Source of the DNA: Hygrophila difformis
Lineage: Eukaryota > Streptophyta > Magnoliopsida > Lamiales > Acanthaceae
Direction of reading: 5' to 3'
Assembly (NCBI GenBank): GCA_030278955.1
Contig: JAOANR010000010.1
Coordinates: forward strand, 23,280,444 to 23,344,443
Length of the DNA stretch: 64,000 bases
This document shows, piece after piece, positions 46,628-57,052 of this stretch; the first letter of the stretch is position 1; the number at the start of each line of letters is the position of its first letter. The translations under genes were made by a program, and so were the position numbers. The notes beneath the pieces were generated by a model that saw nothing but the letters and a program-made list of their open reading frames with translations, ran no database searches and was not told the origin of the DNA.

Positions 46628-47258
46628 TCAAATTGTATACACCGTACCAACCTCCAGGAGTGCAGCATTAGGGATGTTGAGCGCCACCGGAGGCTCCCGG
46701 CTATTTCGATCCAGGAATACGTACGCCAAAATCAGCAATTTTTTCAATATATTCGAGCCCTTTCGCGCCACCAAGTGCGACTGCCAAAATCTGCAATTTT
46801 TTCAATATATTCGAGTCCTTTCCCACTTTCCCGGCATCGATCAGCTCTTTGAGCTCTCCCTCATTGAAGCATGCATCTGGGGGCTCTTTGCCGGCAGTAG
46901 GAATCGGACCTTTTTCCTATTTCCAGGAGAGTTTGCAGTAATTGCACTCAAGTTACTGCTGCCTGATGGATCCTGCAGAAGATGTCTCTTAGAATCGAAT
47001 GCCACCGCCTGGGATGCTATAGAAGATGAAATCGAGCTAACTGCTTCATCATCCACAGGAATGAATGTGTTGATTCCGTCCTCCATGGGCACCCCCACGA
47101 CTATCATTTTACCTTCCGGTGAATCCAGATTCCAGAGTTTCGCAGTCATAATCCTCCCTCGTAATGCACAATGCAACGGTATATTCTGTACTCCTTTGGC
47201 CCAACCCTGCCTATGAGGTATCTTTGGTTATCAGGCACGAATGGAACTGGGGACGACT
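46628..47258 (-). pseudogene. HAK/KUP potassium transporter, C-terminal pseudogene
   Basis: Minus-strand frames read in order [20 protein letters not shown], then KMIVVGVPMEDG, then NRKKVRFLLP, then GELKELIDA, then FLDRNSREPPVALNIPNA and LLEVGTVYTI-stop (stop at 46628-46630). From memory of the family this is the cytosolic C-terminal tail of plant HAK/KUP/KT K+ transporters, which ends VRFVLPE... AINYGYDFLR-type ...SIPHASTLEVGM. Frameshifts separate the pieces. A tandem duplication of about 56-58 bp (46722-46780 and 46780-46835, both with CAATTTTTTCAATATATTCG) interrupts the segment before FLDRN. All membrane segments are absent. Confidence 0.75.
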
Positions 47259-47405
47259 TGAACGACACAAAAATAACTTTTTGTTTTCAGAACACCCTAT
47301 ATGTTATGAAATGAGTGATGAGAATCTATACCACATAAATTACAAATGATTTTAAACAATTGACCACTGATATAATAAAAACACTAATTACATCAAATGA
47401 CGGTG

Positions 47406-47760
47406 GGAAAAAAAACTCATATTGTCCCATAATTTTAACATATTTCCAAAACAATCCCATAAATATTGAATCAGACGAATCCGTTCCATAACTACCCTAA
47501 TCATAGCCGAACCCGTCCACGAACCCGGCTTTTTCGCTAATTATAGCCAAACTCGTCCTATAACTACCCCAATCATCGCCGAACCCATCCCTCCATTAGG
47601 GAAGTTATGGGACGGGTTCGGCGATGATTAGCGAAAAACCAGTTTATGGACGGGTTCAGCGATGATTAGGATAGTTATGGGACGGAATTTACTAATTCAT
47701 ATTTATGAGATTATTTTAGAAAATGAAAAAAATTATGGGATTAAATGAGTTTTTTTTCTG
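47406..47760. mobile_element. Mutator-like MITE, copy 2
   Basis: Begins GGAAAAAAAACTCATATTG and ends with the inverse AAATGAGTTTTTTTTC. Flanks AATGACGGTG (47396-47405) and AATGATGGTG (47761-47770) are a 10-bp duplication with one mismatch. Clearly the same family as 5848-6233, but the target sites differ. Confidence 0.75.
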
Positions 47761-47895
47761 AATGATGGTGTATATTGGATTGTTTCAAACTGCTAGAAAG
47801 ACTTAAATAAAGTCTTCAAATTAGCATTAGTAAATAAAAACTGAAGGTAACGTTTTTGTAAACAAAACGAATAATTTAGAATTAATAGGTTGAAA

Positions 47896-47903
47896 TATAA
47901 ATA
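47896..47903 (+). promoter_or_regulatory. TATA box of the DC1 gene (copy 2)
   Basis: TATAAATA about 98 bp before the ATG at 47994, a fitting distance for a short 5' untranslated region. Conserved in copy 1 at 7631. Confidence 0.55.
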
Positions 47904-47993
47904 CATAACTACAATTTGCTTTCCGGGTCAACCCTTTGTGGTTTCATTTTCATTTTAAAGGTGTGCTCAGGAAGGGTTTATTCCTCTTTGGGC

Positions 47994-48725
47994 ATGGCCA
48001 GAATCACCAATCTATCGGCACCGCCAGCTACGGCGGTGCGGAACCATTTCAGCCACCCGTACCAGCTCCATGGTGCTACCCACTCCCTATACAACAAGCT
48101 TTGCGCCAACCTCCCTCGCCAAATCACGCACCCTTCCCACATCGGATGCACCCTTACCCTCCTCACTTTGCCGTCCTACACGACCGCTACCTTCTGGTGC
48201 AACGCCTGCAGACACCCAGGGTACGCCTGGAACTACCACTGCTCGCGCTGCAACTACGATCTCCACGTCACCTGTGCATCCAAACCCATGACGGCCAGGC
48301 ACCAAGCGCATACCTGCGCCGGCGACCTCCACCTCACCTTCAACAATCCCTACTTACCCCCAGCCGTCGGATTCACCTGCAATATCTGCCGCAAGATCGG
48401 GACAAACCAGTGGCAGTACCACTGCTACCACTGTAGCTTTGACGCGCATCTCGACTGCATCGCTGGAGCGCCGCCGTGGGTGACGCCTCATCAAGTGGTT
48501 CACGACCATCAACCTTTGCCGGCGGCGGTTCGTAGCTACCAATATCCGGTTACTCATCATTTCCAGGGATACAATCATCCAGTAGCTCCGCACGTACAGG
48601 CTTGGGCTTGGCCCCCGATGGTAAGCTTTTTCACAGTGGCGGCGCTGGAAGGGCTAGTGGGAGGGCTTTTTCAGGGAGTGGGTCAGATTGTTGTGAACTT
48701 TTTGGCCGGAGGTTGGGCAGGGTAA
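47994..48725 (+). CDS. DC1-domain (C1-like) protein, with shortened first domain
   Basis: 243 codons from MARITNLSAPPAT. The frame is open upstream to 47916, but the paralogues support this Met. Module 1 starts HFSHPYQLHGATHSLYNKLC but loses the rest of its zinc ligands by a 25-codon in-frame deletion relative to 27225, passing straight to NLPRQITHPSH. Module 2 (FWCNACRHPGYAWNYHCSRC, LHVTC) and module 3 (FTCNICRKIGTNQWQYHC, CSFDAHLDC) are complete. The C-terminal tail is longer in aromatic residues (QAWAWPPMVSFFTVAALEGL). Single exon with a TATA box at 47896. Likely expressed, probably binding zinc through two full modules; the biological role is unknown. Confidence 0.88.
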   Translation: MARITNLSAPPATAVRNHFSHPYQLHGATHSLYNKLCANLPRQITHPSHIGCTLTLLTLPSYTTATFWCNACRHPGYAWNYHCSRCNYDLHVTCASKPMTARHQAHTCAGDLHLTFNNPYLPPAVGFTCNICRKIGTNQWQYHCYHCSFDAHLDCIAGAPPWVTPHQVVHDHQPLPAAVRSYQYPVTHHFQGYNHPVAPHVQAWAWPPMVSFFTVAALEGLVGGLFQGVGQIVVNFLAGGWAG

Positions 48726-48743
48726 GATACATGCATAAAGCGA

Positions 48744-48860
48744 ACGACTTTTACAATAACTGATGCATCTTGAAATTTCGAACTTTTATATACTATGTGT
48801 GAGGGAAAAGTGACGACTTTGACAATAACTGATGCATGTTGAAATTTCGAGCAATCTTGT
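48744..48860. repeat. Short tandem duplication in the DC1 copy 2 3' flank
   Basis: ACAATAACTGATGCATCTTG and ACAATAACTGATGCATGTTG, each followed by AAATTTCGA, occur about 70 bp apart. Copy 1 has a single such unit plus about 100 bp with a poly-T tract that is missing here. Confidence 0.7.
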
Positions 48861-48935
48861 TTCAATTTGTTCTGATGAACACCCCAACAGGTTATAGATA
48901 TGTTCAACATAATCATATACTCCTTCATCCAAGTC

Positions 48936-49150
48936 TAGGGATGGCAATGGGTCCGGGTCAGAACCGAGAATCGAGAAAGACCCGAGCTTAGGTCGGGTCT
49001 TGGGTCTTACAAAATGGACCCAGAGTACCCGTTGCCATCCCTAAAGATGACAATGGGTCCGGGTCAGACCCGGAACCGAACCGAACCCGAGCCCTGGGTC
49101 GGGTTTTGGGTCTTGGCGGAACCGACCCAAACCCGACCCATTGTCATCCC
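48936..49150. mobile_element. Composite hAT-like MITE
   Basis: Starts TAGGGATGGCAATGGGTCC, has an internal end CCGTTGCCATCCCTA at about 49020-49034, then a second unit GATGACAATGGGTCCGG ending CATTGTCATCCCTA at 49150. Flanks TCCAAGTC and ACCAAGTC are an approximate 8-bp duplication. Copy 1 near 9005-9015 (CATCCAATTAAGTCAACG) gives the empty site. Same family as 26083. Confidence 0.75.
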
Positions 49151-49420
49151 TATGACCAAGTCAACGGAGACTAGATTATTGATTTCGCCATGGATCGGAT
49201 ATGATGCTTTTCATTAGCCCACAGGTACTGTGAATTTGATGGTATGAATTTGCTTGTACGCGGGTAGTGGGATAAGCAAGCAAATTAAAGCTAGCCTCAT
49301 TAATAATAATGATGGTATGCTTCGTATTCTGCACACTTTTAATTCCTAGTACTATATTTTAGTAAATGATTGTAAATTTTATGTATTATTGATTTCTATG
49401 TGTATCTCTATAATATCGTA

Positions 49421-49680
49421 CTCCATCTGTTCCGGATAACGCGTTTCATTTCATTTTTTGACACTGTTTATTGTTTAGCTTTGACTCAATTTTATTCAAG
49501 TATATATTTTGAAAAAAAATAGTAGAGTTGGATCTTGTTAGAATCGTATAATCATGTAGTTGAAGAATATATATTTTATATAAGTTTTCTTTGTACATAT
49601 TTTGAGATATTAACGATTGAAAAAGTGAATTGGATTGTGTGTAGAAGTCAAACATGACAAGTTAAATGAGGTGGAGGTAG
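49421..49680. mobile_element. Stowaway-like MITE
   Basis: CTCCATCTGTTCCGG to GAGGTGGAGGTAG, flanked by TA (49419-49420, 49681-49682). Copy 1 lacks it at the matching site near 9155. Confidence 0.6.
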
Positions 49681-50487
49681 TACTATATACTAATTTATAG
49701 GTCATACTTATTTGTATATTGAGTGTCTTGATAATTGATGTTGAGTTCATGAAAATATAGGGATGTGATCCAGTGCATGTGCAGCAGCTGTGGTGTGGGT
49801 TGTATTTTTGTGATATTTAAAAATTTTGTGATGTGTGAAATTATTTTTGTGAAGAAAAATATTTTGTGATAGTTTAAAAATTTTCTGATGTTTGATACCG
49901 TTTTTGTGATGTCAAAGCACAAACATCACAAAATTAAAATCTCTCACCTTAGTTACACCGTGCATGTGGTAGGTCGAACTGTACAGGAATTGAACCGGAA
50001 GATAGATGGCTAAAGAGGATTCATGTGGCGTTCCGGCAATTGTAGAGGAAACTAGTTGTTTGTTACCGTTTAATCCAAACACCTTATTCATGGGCTGATA
50101 CTTTTTGTCCACGCATGGGTTTATAATATATTTTTTCTTAAGTGACAAGTGATGGTATTACATACCATATAAATTACAAAAGCAAAAATGGTAGACATAA
50201 GAAGTCTTTGTCCAGAATATGTTCTGGAAATATTTAGAGTTTAGAATTAGGAATTAATAGTGAAAAACAGTATTATAAATTGAGATAGTTTTAAATAAGG
50301 GTATTTGGTGTTTGAGTTTAAAATTAAAATTTAAAAGTTAGTAGTTTAAAAGTTAAAAGTTAAATGTCTAGGAGAACGATGAATTATCATTCTATGGCAT
50401 GTCTCAGTCATTGCATTGCAGAATGGATGGGTTTAATTCTGATAAGTACATTTATCACTCCCATTAATATGGGTGTAATAGAAATGG

Positions 50488-50725
50488 GGAATGGTTTGGG
50501 TGCTAGCGGCTGCACCTACTGGATATCTAAAAGTGATGTCAATGTGTGTATGGAGTGATGTATAAATATGAAAAAGTGATGAATGAATGTTATTGAAAAA
50601 AAAAGAGCAAAAATCTACAAACCTACACACATCACTTTATAAGAATTCAAACATCATTTTATAAGAGCCATACATCATTTCTAGCAGGTGCAGGCAAACA
50701 TTCTGCCTGTACGGTAACTTTATTG
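50488..50725. mobile_element. Possible fold-back MITE
   Basis: Direct repeats ATAGAAATGG at 50478-50487 and 50726-50735 flank a segment with imperfect inverted arms (GAATGGTTTG...GGCTGCACCTAC against CAGGTGCAGGCAAACATTC). The length of the repeat would suit a Mutator-like element, but the arms are not exactly terminal. Confidence 0.35.
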
Positions 50726-50993
50726 ATAGAAATGGTATCTATTTAGCGGGTACGGCTTCCATCCTACCAACGACATATGCAGGCAATTGGTGGAGTCATG
50801 GTGTGCCTTCAAAAGTGATGTATAGACAAATTAAATTAAATTAATAATTTTTTGACTATATTTGATTATTAGTTGTATATATCTTATATATTTAGTAGTT
50901 TGTTCCATATCCCTTAATTTACGTTCTATTTAGCATTTTTATTTTATTATATTTTGAAAATTGATTTTATTTCTAAAATTTAGTTAGTTTTTT

Positions 50994-51016
50994 AATATAT
51001 ATATATATATATATAT
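50994..51016. repeat. AT microsatellite
   Basis: About 11 AT units. Confidence 0.9.
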
Positions 51017-52109
51017 TAAAACATTAGTAAACAACACATCGTACGTACATTTAATGTAGTGTGTCCATTTCAAATTTCTAATTTCTAATTTTTATAAATT
51101 TTTTGTAATTTTTAATTTATCAATTTTGGATTTTCACATTTATTTGTTTATTTATTATAGATTTCAGTTTTTGAAATATATGGAATTTCTACCATATTCA
51201 TTTTTAAAAAGATTTGAAATATTTGAAATTTGAAATTTTGCATATCTTAATTTAGCTATATTATTTTGTATTTTTAATTTATTAATTTTAGATTTTCGTA
51301 TATACTTCGTATTTATTTATTCATTATAGATTTTAGTCTATCTTGTATAAAATCTATCATTTACTTTCTCACTCTATCATCATATCGTGTCACTATATGA
51401 AGTATTCACTTTTAAAAAGATTTGAAGATAAAATTTGAAATTTTTCATTTTTATTTTATCTATGTTGGATTTTATTTATTTGCATTTTTTTGTTTTATCT
51501 ATTTTAGATTTTATTTTGTATTTTTATTTTATTTATTTTAAATTTTATTGCTGCAGTTAGTATTTATTTATAAATTTTCAGTTTTTACACTATACAATTA
51601 CTATGACGAGGTTTTGCATTGGCAACTAAGAACTATGTTATGTTTATATTTTATGTTGTGTTTATATTTCAATATGATGAACATATTGTAATGCCGGTAA
51701 TTTTGTGTAGGTTTGGTTACATTTTTAATTATATATTTTTTGTGTGGTGAATGATGTAAACAAAATGTGCATTGCACATCAGATTTATTTATAAATATTT
51801 AAGATATATTAATTTGTATATAAAAATTTCAATTTTTAGTTTTTAAAAGATATTTAATTTTTTATTTATATGAAGTTCCACAATGTTCAGTTTTTTAAAA
51901 ACAAAATGGAATTTTAAATTTAAATAGAATTCGCAGTGTTAAAACATACATTAATGAATATATAAAAAATAATTGTATATATTAATTAATGTATATATAG
52001 TCTATGTTTTCACAAAAATATGTCACTTCTCTTAAAAGTAATATACAATTATATAGTTGCGAATAGATCCATCAGTAACTAAAGAAGGAAAAATTATTTT
52101 TTTAATCTA

Positions 52110-52621
52110 CTCCCTCTATCACATTATTTATGTCTCAAAAATTTTGGACACGTCGTCCAATACATTTGTTTAACATTTAATATCTTAAAATGTACAATAT
52201 AAAAATTATGTAAAATACATTACATCTATTTTTTAAAGATAGCTACTGATCCACCCAGCACGAAGTCCAATACACATTTTAAATTATTAATAACTCAAAT
52301 TCTGTACAAGTAAAAAATCTAAAAGTTCGATATTCAAAAAGTACAAGACTAGATGAATCTAACAAGATCTCACTTGGTTATATTTTAAATTATATAACCA
52401 TGATAAAACTTTAAGTCAAAGTATATGAGTGAACAGTAGCAATTTGTCAAACGTAGCTAACAAAAAAAAACGGAGGAAGTATATTCTAAAACTACATGAT
52501 TTGACAAGACCGAATTTGACTATATTTTTTTCGTATCTAATTACGATAACATTATGTCAAAGTTGATCAATAAACAATGTTAAAAACTCAAAATGAGACA
52601 CTTTGAGTGCGACGGAGGGAA
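52110..52621. mobile_element. Stowaway-like MITE, composite
   Basis: Begins CTCCCTCTATCACATTATTT and ends GAGTGCGACGGAGGGA, flanked by TA. About 52240-52480 looks like part of a second MITE (ends ACGGAGGAAGTA). A third possible MITE start, CTCCATCTGTATAATAAG, follows at 52639 and is cut by the LTR at 52772. Confidence 0.6.
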
Positions 52622-52771
52622 TATTTTTTAAGAAATACTCCATCTGTATAATAAGTGTAACACTAGGAAATGACACAAGATTTAGGGTAAGTTAATAAAA
52701 TTTATTTAGTTGAAGTAATTAAATAAATAAAATAAGTCACATTTGACTTTATTCCTTTTGAGTTTTATTTC

Positions 52772-53610
52772 TGTTGGTCCCAGATTATGTGAAATCTTGA
52801 TTAAAGTAACATCGTCGAGCCGCGGTCAGAACCACGATATAACGAGTGGTGTGTGCACAGAGTGTTCAGCGGAAAGTAAAGAAACACAAGAATTTGGTGA
52901 CCCAGTTCGATCCAACGGATCTACGTCTGGGGGATTCCAATCCAGGCTCTAATACTATCACTCAAGAAAACTAAGACTAAAACAATCATTCAATCAAGGA
53001 ACTGACTCTATCTCACACGACTTACTGTCTGCAGATTGATCGTTGTCTGGACTCCCCCACAACAGTGATCCTCGGACAGTCAGGCCAAACAGGTAACCTT
53101 AGATTGTTTTGATTCTCAAGTCTTGTAAATCAGGTGTAGCAGATAACCCGAATCCTCTCCTTCAGATTCCTTCAAAGTCTCTTCGCCAAGACGACTTTGC
53201 AACACGAAATGTAGAAAACACATTTTCTTCAAAAAATGAATTCGTCGAAGTAGATTCAGCACAAACCTTGACGAAGAACGAATGATCTTCTAAAAGTGCA
53301 GAAAACTCATCAAAGGTTTTTCTAATCTCTCCTAGAATCAATCTATGAAAAGCTAGAGAATAACCGACTCACAAAAATCTCTCAAGAATGAAATTACAAC
53401 TCAATAAACTCAAAAACTATTTACAGAGAGTCTAATCACAGACATATAAACTCAGAAGCACGAATTAGATCAATCTCGGTCGGTTAGACACGCGCACAGG
53501 ACAAGTAACTGTCGCACATGTCTGACTGTAACTGCTCATGTCGTTCTAGCGTAGTTTCAACAACAATGGAGCTACATCATCTGCACAGGAGCAAGTTAGT
53601 GATAACAACA
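52772..53610 (-). repeat. Element D: Sirevirus 3' LTR
   Basis: TGTTGGTCCCAG to GTGATAACAACA, followed by ATCTCCCCCACTC, the inverse of a polypurine tract, exactly as in A and C. Contains GGTGACCCAGTTCG followed by CTACGTCTGGGGGATTCC (52896-52946). No second LTR is found in the window. Confidence 0.8.
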
Positions 53611-54064
53611 ATCTCCCCCACTCTTGTGGAGATGATAATTCCATCACCAAATGGTGTTGAAACTATCTAAGTCCAAAGAGTATAAGAGATCATATCAGAG
53701 CAAAATAATGTGATTTACAAGTAGGATGTCAAAGAGTAATCAAAACAAATCAGAAACAATATCCATCAAATATTCAGAGCATGATCACAGTGCAGATTTA
53801 AAAACATCAGAGCAAATAAAAACTAAGTAGTTCAGCAGTCATCAGAATTACCTAACAACTATTACAGACCAATAATAGTTCAATGCAAAAGTAATCCAGT
53901 TCAGAAATCATCCAAATACCAAAACAGTCATAAAAAACAATCATCCACAAATATTGTCCAGCAATAACCATACCAAAATAACCAAAGTTTTGAAATATCA
54001 TTACCCAGTTGTCATGACTACCACAAAATATTAGTCAGATTTCAGCATCAACACCAAATCTCCC

Positions 54065-54136
54065 CCATGATGGAATATCACTCTTCATCATCAAGAACAA
54101 TGTCCTCATCATCATCATGCAAGTCAGTTGTTGATG
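54065..54136 (-). pseudogene. Element D third ORF, C-terminal end
   Basis: Minus-strand codons give STTDLHDDDEDIVLDDEE-stop, an acidic tail like those ending the third ORFs of A and C and at the same place relative to the LTR. The reading frame is cut at about 54136 by sequence of opposite orientation. Confidence 0.55.
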
Positions 54137-54846
54137 ACAGTCACTTGTGACTGTCATTTTCATCCAAATTTGTGTCTTGGAAATAATGTTTGATCATATT
54201 TTTCTGGATTTTTAATCAAGAATGGGAGAAGATATGAAAAGATCTCAGAAAGATCAAGATCAGGAGGATATTTGAAAATTGCACAAAATAGCCTGAGAGT
54301 TGTAGATTTTTACATAAGTGTTTCTCGCCATGTTTTTATCTGAGCTAATCCTCGCTTCGTTGATCAAGCAGGGTACAAGTTGCAAGCTCGCAGTAAACAT
54401 TGCGAGGGAGGAATGAGAACGTCGCGGGGACCTTAAGATTGAAATCTGGACAACTTCAAGGCAAAAGAACAAAATTGAAGGCTACGCAATGATCAAGTTG
54501 ACATCGCGTGCGAAAGAAGTCAACGCGAGTTGGAAACTAGAAGAGTTACGGCGAGAGGAAGTCATTTGAAATCAGATCGAGATTGTCTCGCCTTAATGAG
54601 AAAGATAACTTCATTTTGACCCCACGCTTTGAAGGAACTGGGACAAGGCGTGAGGAGAGCTACTCTGACGCGAGCGGTTATTTTCCAAGGCGGAAAGCAG
54701 TTACTATGCACATCTATAAATAAGACCCTTGGGAGATCAACTCAGAACAACTGGAGGACGAAAAGAATAGCTCAGTTTTTCTCCCGTTCATTTTAGAATT
54801 CAGTAGGTAGGTTAGCTAGGGTTTACTTTCAATCAGGGGAAAGACA
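54137..54846 (+). promoter_or_regulatory. Promoter-like leader of the + strand ORF
   Basis: No open frame. CTATAAATAAG at 54713-54723 looks like a TATA box, about 130 bp before the ORF. The segment is bounded by inverted sequences GACAGTCACTTGTGACTGTC (54135 region) and GACAGTGCAAGTCACTGTGG (54843 region). It could be an LTR-like or gene-like promoter; no matching second LTR is seen. Confidence 0.4.
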
Positions 54847-55749
54847 GTGCAAGTCACTGTGGAAACCTTGAATGATTTAATACAGGCACCTCTATTGGAA
54901 CAACCAGAAGTCAGGTCAGAGATTCTTTTAAGGAAAAAGACTCAGGGAAACAAGCTTACCAATGCTAGAAAAATGGCATTGGGATTTTGTTCAACGCACA
55001 GAGGAACTGAGCAGAATAAAATCCCATTGAAGAATCTGAAGCCTAAGTATTTACCAATACTTGATTTCTATTACTCAAAGCTCAGACCAACTACTAATTT
55101 CCAGGGACCTTCTGCTGGAACTTTTGAAGGATTTGCTTTACTCTGGGCAGGAAGGAAATGTAGTGTTGCACACCATGTGCTTAGTGTTATCAAGTCAAGA
55201 GTTGGGGAAGATGCAGCATTAGCCTACCCAAATCTTATCAGAAGGCTTTGTGAAAAACAAGGAGTGTCAATGACACCGTTTTTGACAGAGATTATAAGGA
55301 TAGACCCTCCTATTCCATTTCCAGTAGACACCTTGAGGGGAGAATTGGTTTATCAAATGCCAGAGCTAGAGAAACAGACTTATGAAGGATCAGGATCGAA
55401 AATACCATCTCCTAAGGCCACACAAGTCAAGCTTCCTTCAAAATCAAAATCATCTCAGTCTAGAGCTGCAGTGAAAAGGACTAAGATTTCAGCAGCATCT
55501 CCTGCATTGAATCCTATACCTGAAGATGAGGAGTTCGAGAATACTTTTGCACCAATGAGGAACACAGTGTCAGTGGATGAATCTCAGAATATGAGTACTT
55601 CAATCCAAAGTTTTGCACAGTCCATGGAGATGCTAGTGAAAACTATGTCAGAAGACAAGCACATTCAAAGGGAGATGGAACAGAAAAGGATTGAACTTGA
55701 ACACACCAGGATTCAAACTGAAGAGAAACGCAGAAAGGAGGAGATAGAA
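54847..55749 (+). pseudogene. Third-ORF-like protein (plant transposon protein domain), + strand
   Basis: Open frame of about 300 codons without an obvious initiator; the first good Met is in ARKMALGFCS. The middle part (LDFYYSKLRPTTNFQG, VAHHVLSVIKSRVG, ALAYPNLIRRLCEKQG) matches in layout the C-terminal block of the third ORFs of A (YALV ... LPFPGLISEYLKH) and C (LLPYPALITRFLRKNG). Then a basic linker and a Glu/Arg-rich coiled coil (IELEHTRIQTEEKRRKEE). A TGA at 55750 ends it, but the same frame continues as coiled coil to about 55880 and another frame on to about 56006. It lies between the N- and C-terminal pieces of element D's third ORF but in the opposite orientation. Confidence 0.55.
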
Positions 55750-56006
55750 TGACAGGAGAAGATAAGGAAGGAAGAATGGGATAGGCAAGAGAGGATGAGA
55801 AGAGAAGATATGGAAAGGTTTGAGAGGCTAAGGAAAGAACTTGACGAAAGAAGGCAGGAAAGGGAGAGAGAGAGATGGAGTTAAGGAAGCAGGAGCAACA
55901 AAACAGTACAAAACTAGTAGAAATCCTTGCCAACTTAGTCTCAGACTTGAAGAAGCCACCCTCAGGACCACCAAAAGATCCAAGTAGTGATGCAGGTCCA
56001 TCTTGA

Positions 56007-56864
56007 CACCACAGGGGAGTTTCTGAAACCTTTTCTCTTTAATTTTCTTTTCAGCTTTTCTTTTATTATTTCTCATTTCCTGAAATTTTCATTGCTCTAA
56101 ATTAGTCCTAGGGTAGAGTTAATGTAAGAGTCATTCTGTAAGACAGAATTTAATGATATGCTTTATGCTTTGATAATTGGAACTAGAACCTCAGGTGGGA
56201 TAGATAACTAGCAAAGTAGTAGAAGACTAAGTCTAAGTGTCTGGTTGTGAAACTTTCATTTTAAAGATTCTAACTACACGCAGAGCCGCTCCTGACAACT
56301 GTTGAGAGCCGAGAACTTTGAGATTGATTGGTGTCATTACTAGATGAATAGTTTGAAGACTTTGTGATTTTATTGGCTTGAGTGATTTGCATACTAAAGA
56401 CAACAAATTTGCACCAAGGTTAGAAAGAGTGATCTGATCTAGTCTTTCTTGAAATATGAGTGTGCATATTAGTGAATGATGGATTCAAGATCGGAACAAG
56501 GGAATAATAGAAACAAACGTGGTAAAATAATGTGGATATACATAGCTGGCACAACTACCCCTCTGACATAAGAGTTGAGAAACTCTGAAAAGAGCAAGGT
56601 TAAGGTAGGGGAGTTGAAGTTTCATCTGCAATGTCAGGATATGAGATTCCTCCTGATAATGTGAAACCGAGCTATTGAAAGCCATAAAAAGCCACCCCTT
56701 TTTTTTAAAAAAAAAAAGAAGAAGAAGAAATTTTAAATATCTGCAGTTTTGGCCAAGAATTCAGAAGCACAAAGTATGCACATGAGTTGGACAGGATTGA
56801 GCGTGAAAGGAGAAATTTGACTAACTAAGGAGCAAAACAATAGTTCACAAAAATGCAAATCACT
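56007..56864. other. Non-coding stretch, probably retroelement internal
   Basis: No open frame worth calling. Contains a T run and A/GAA run at 56699-56730. Its right edge near 56860 meets the minus-strand third ORF piece of element D. No LTR copy was found in it. Confidence 0.4.
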
Positions 56865-57052
56865 TTTGTTAATATCTCTATTGGATCAGGTTCAGAAGGT
56901 AGTTGTTCGGAAGTTGCAGTAGCAGGACCAGAAAGATAAATAACTGGGGGTAGGACTGAAATAGGTTGGGCGTCCAGTGGTGATCCCGACGGTGAACTCG
57001 AAGAGGATGAGGTGGCGGAATGAGGAGTATCGTGGTCGGAGGGATTCACCAT
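56865..57052 (-). pseudogene. Element D third ORF, N-terminal end
   Basis: Minus-strand MVNPSDHDTPHSATSSSSSS, then LPSEPDPIEILTKV, resembling the Ser/Pro start and DPVQIVTSV segment of element C's third ORF. It begins exactly where LINE sequence starts at 57053, so the LINE abuts the start codon. Confidence 0.55.

Larger units (their letters stand above)
47330..50390 (+). repeat. Duplicated block, copy 2
   Basis: Partner of 4495-9570. Starts near AAATGATTTTAAACAATTGACC and ends after GAGATAGTTTTAAATAAGGG. Insertions unique to this copy are a Mutator-like MITE (47406), a hAT-like element (48936) and a Stowaway-like MITE (49421). Confidence 0.8.
50391..52107. other. AT-rich stretch without genes
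   Basis: No supported gene. Contains the possible MITE at 50488, an AT microsatellite at 50994-51016, and long T-rich runs of the theme TTTTATTTTATTTATTTTAGATTTTA. Confidence 0.5.

Noticed and set aside
54137..54160. CACTA-type transposon end (CACTTG)
   Set aside because: No CACTA terminus, no 3-bp duplication and no matching inverse terminus beyond a 20-bp palindrome relative.
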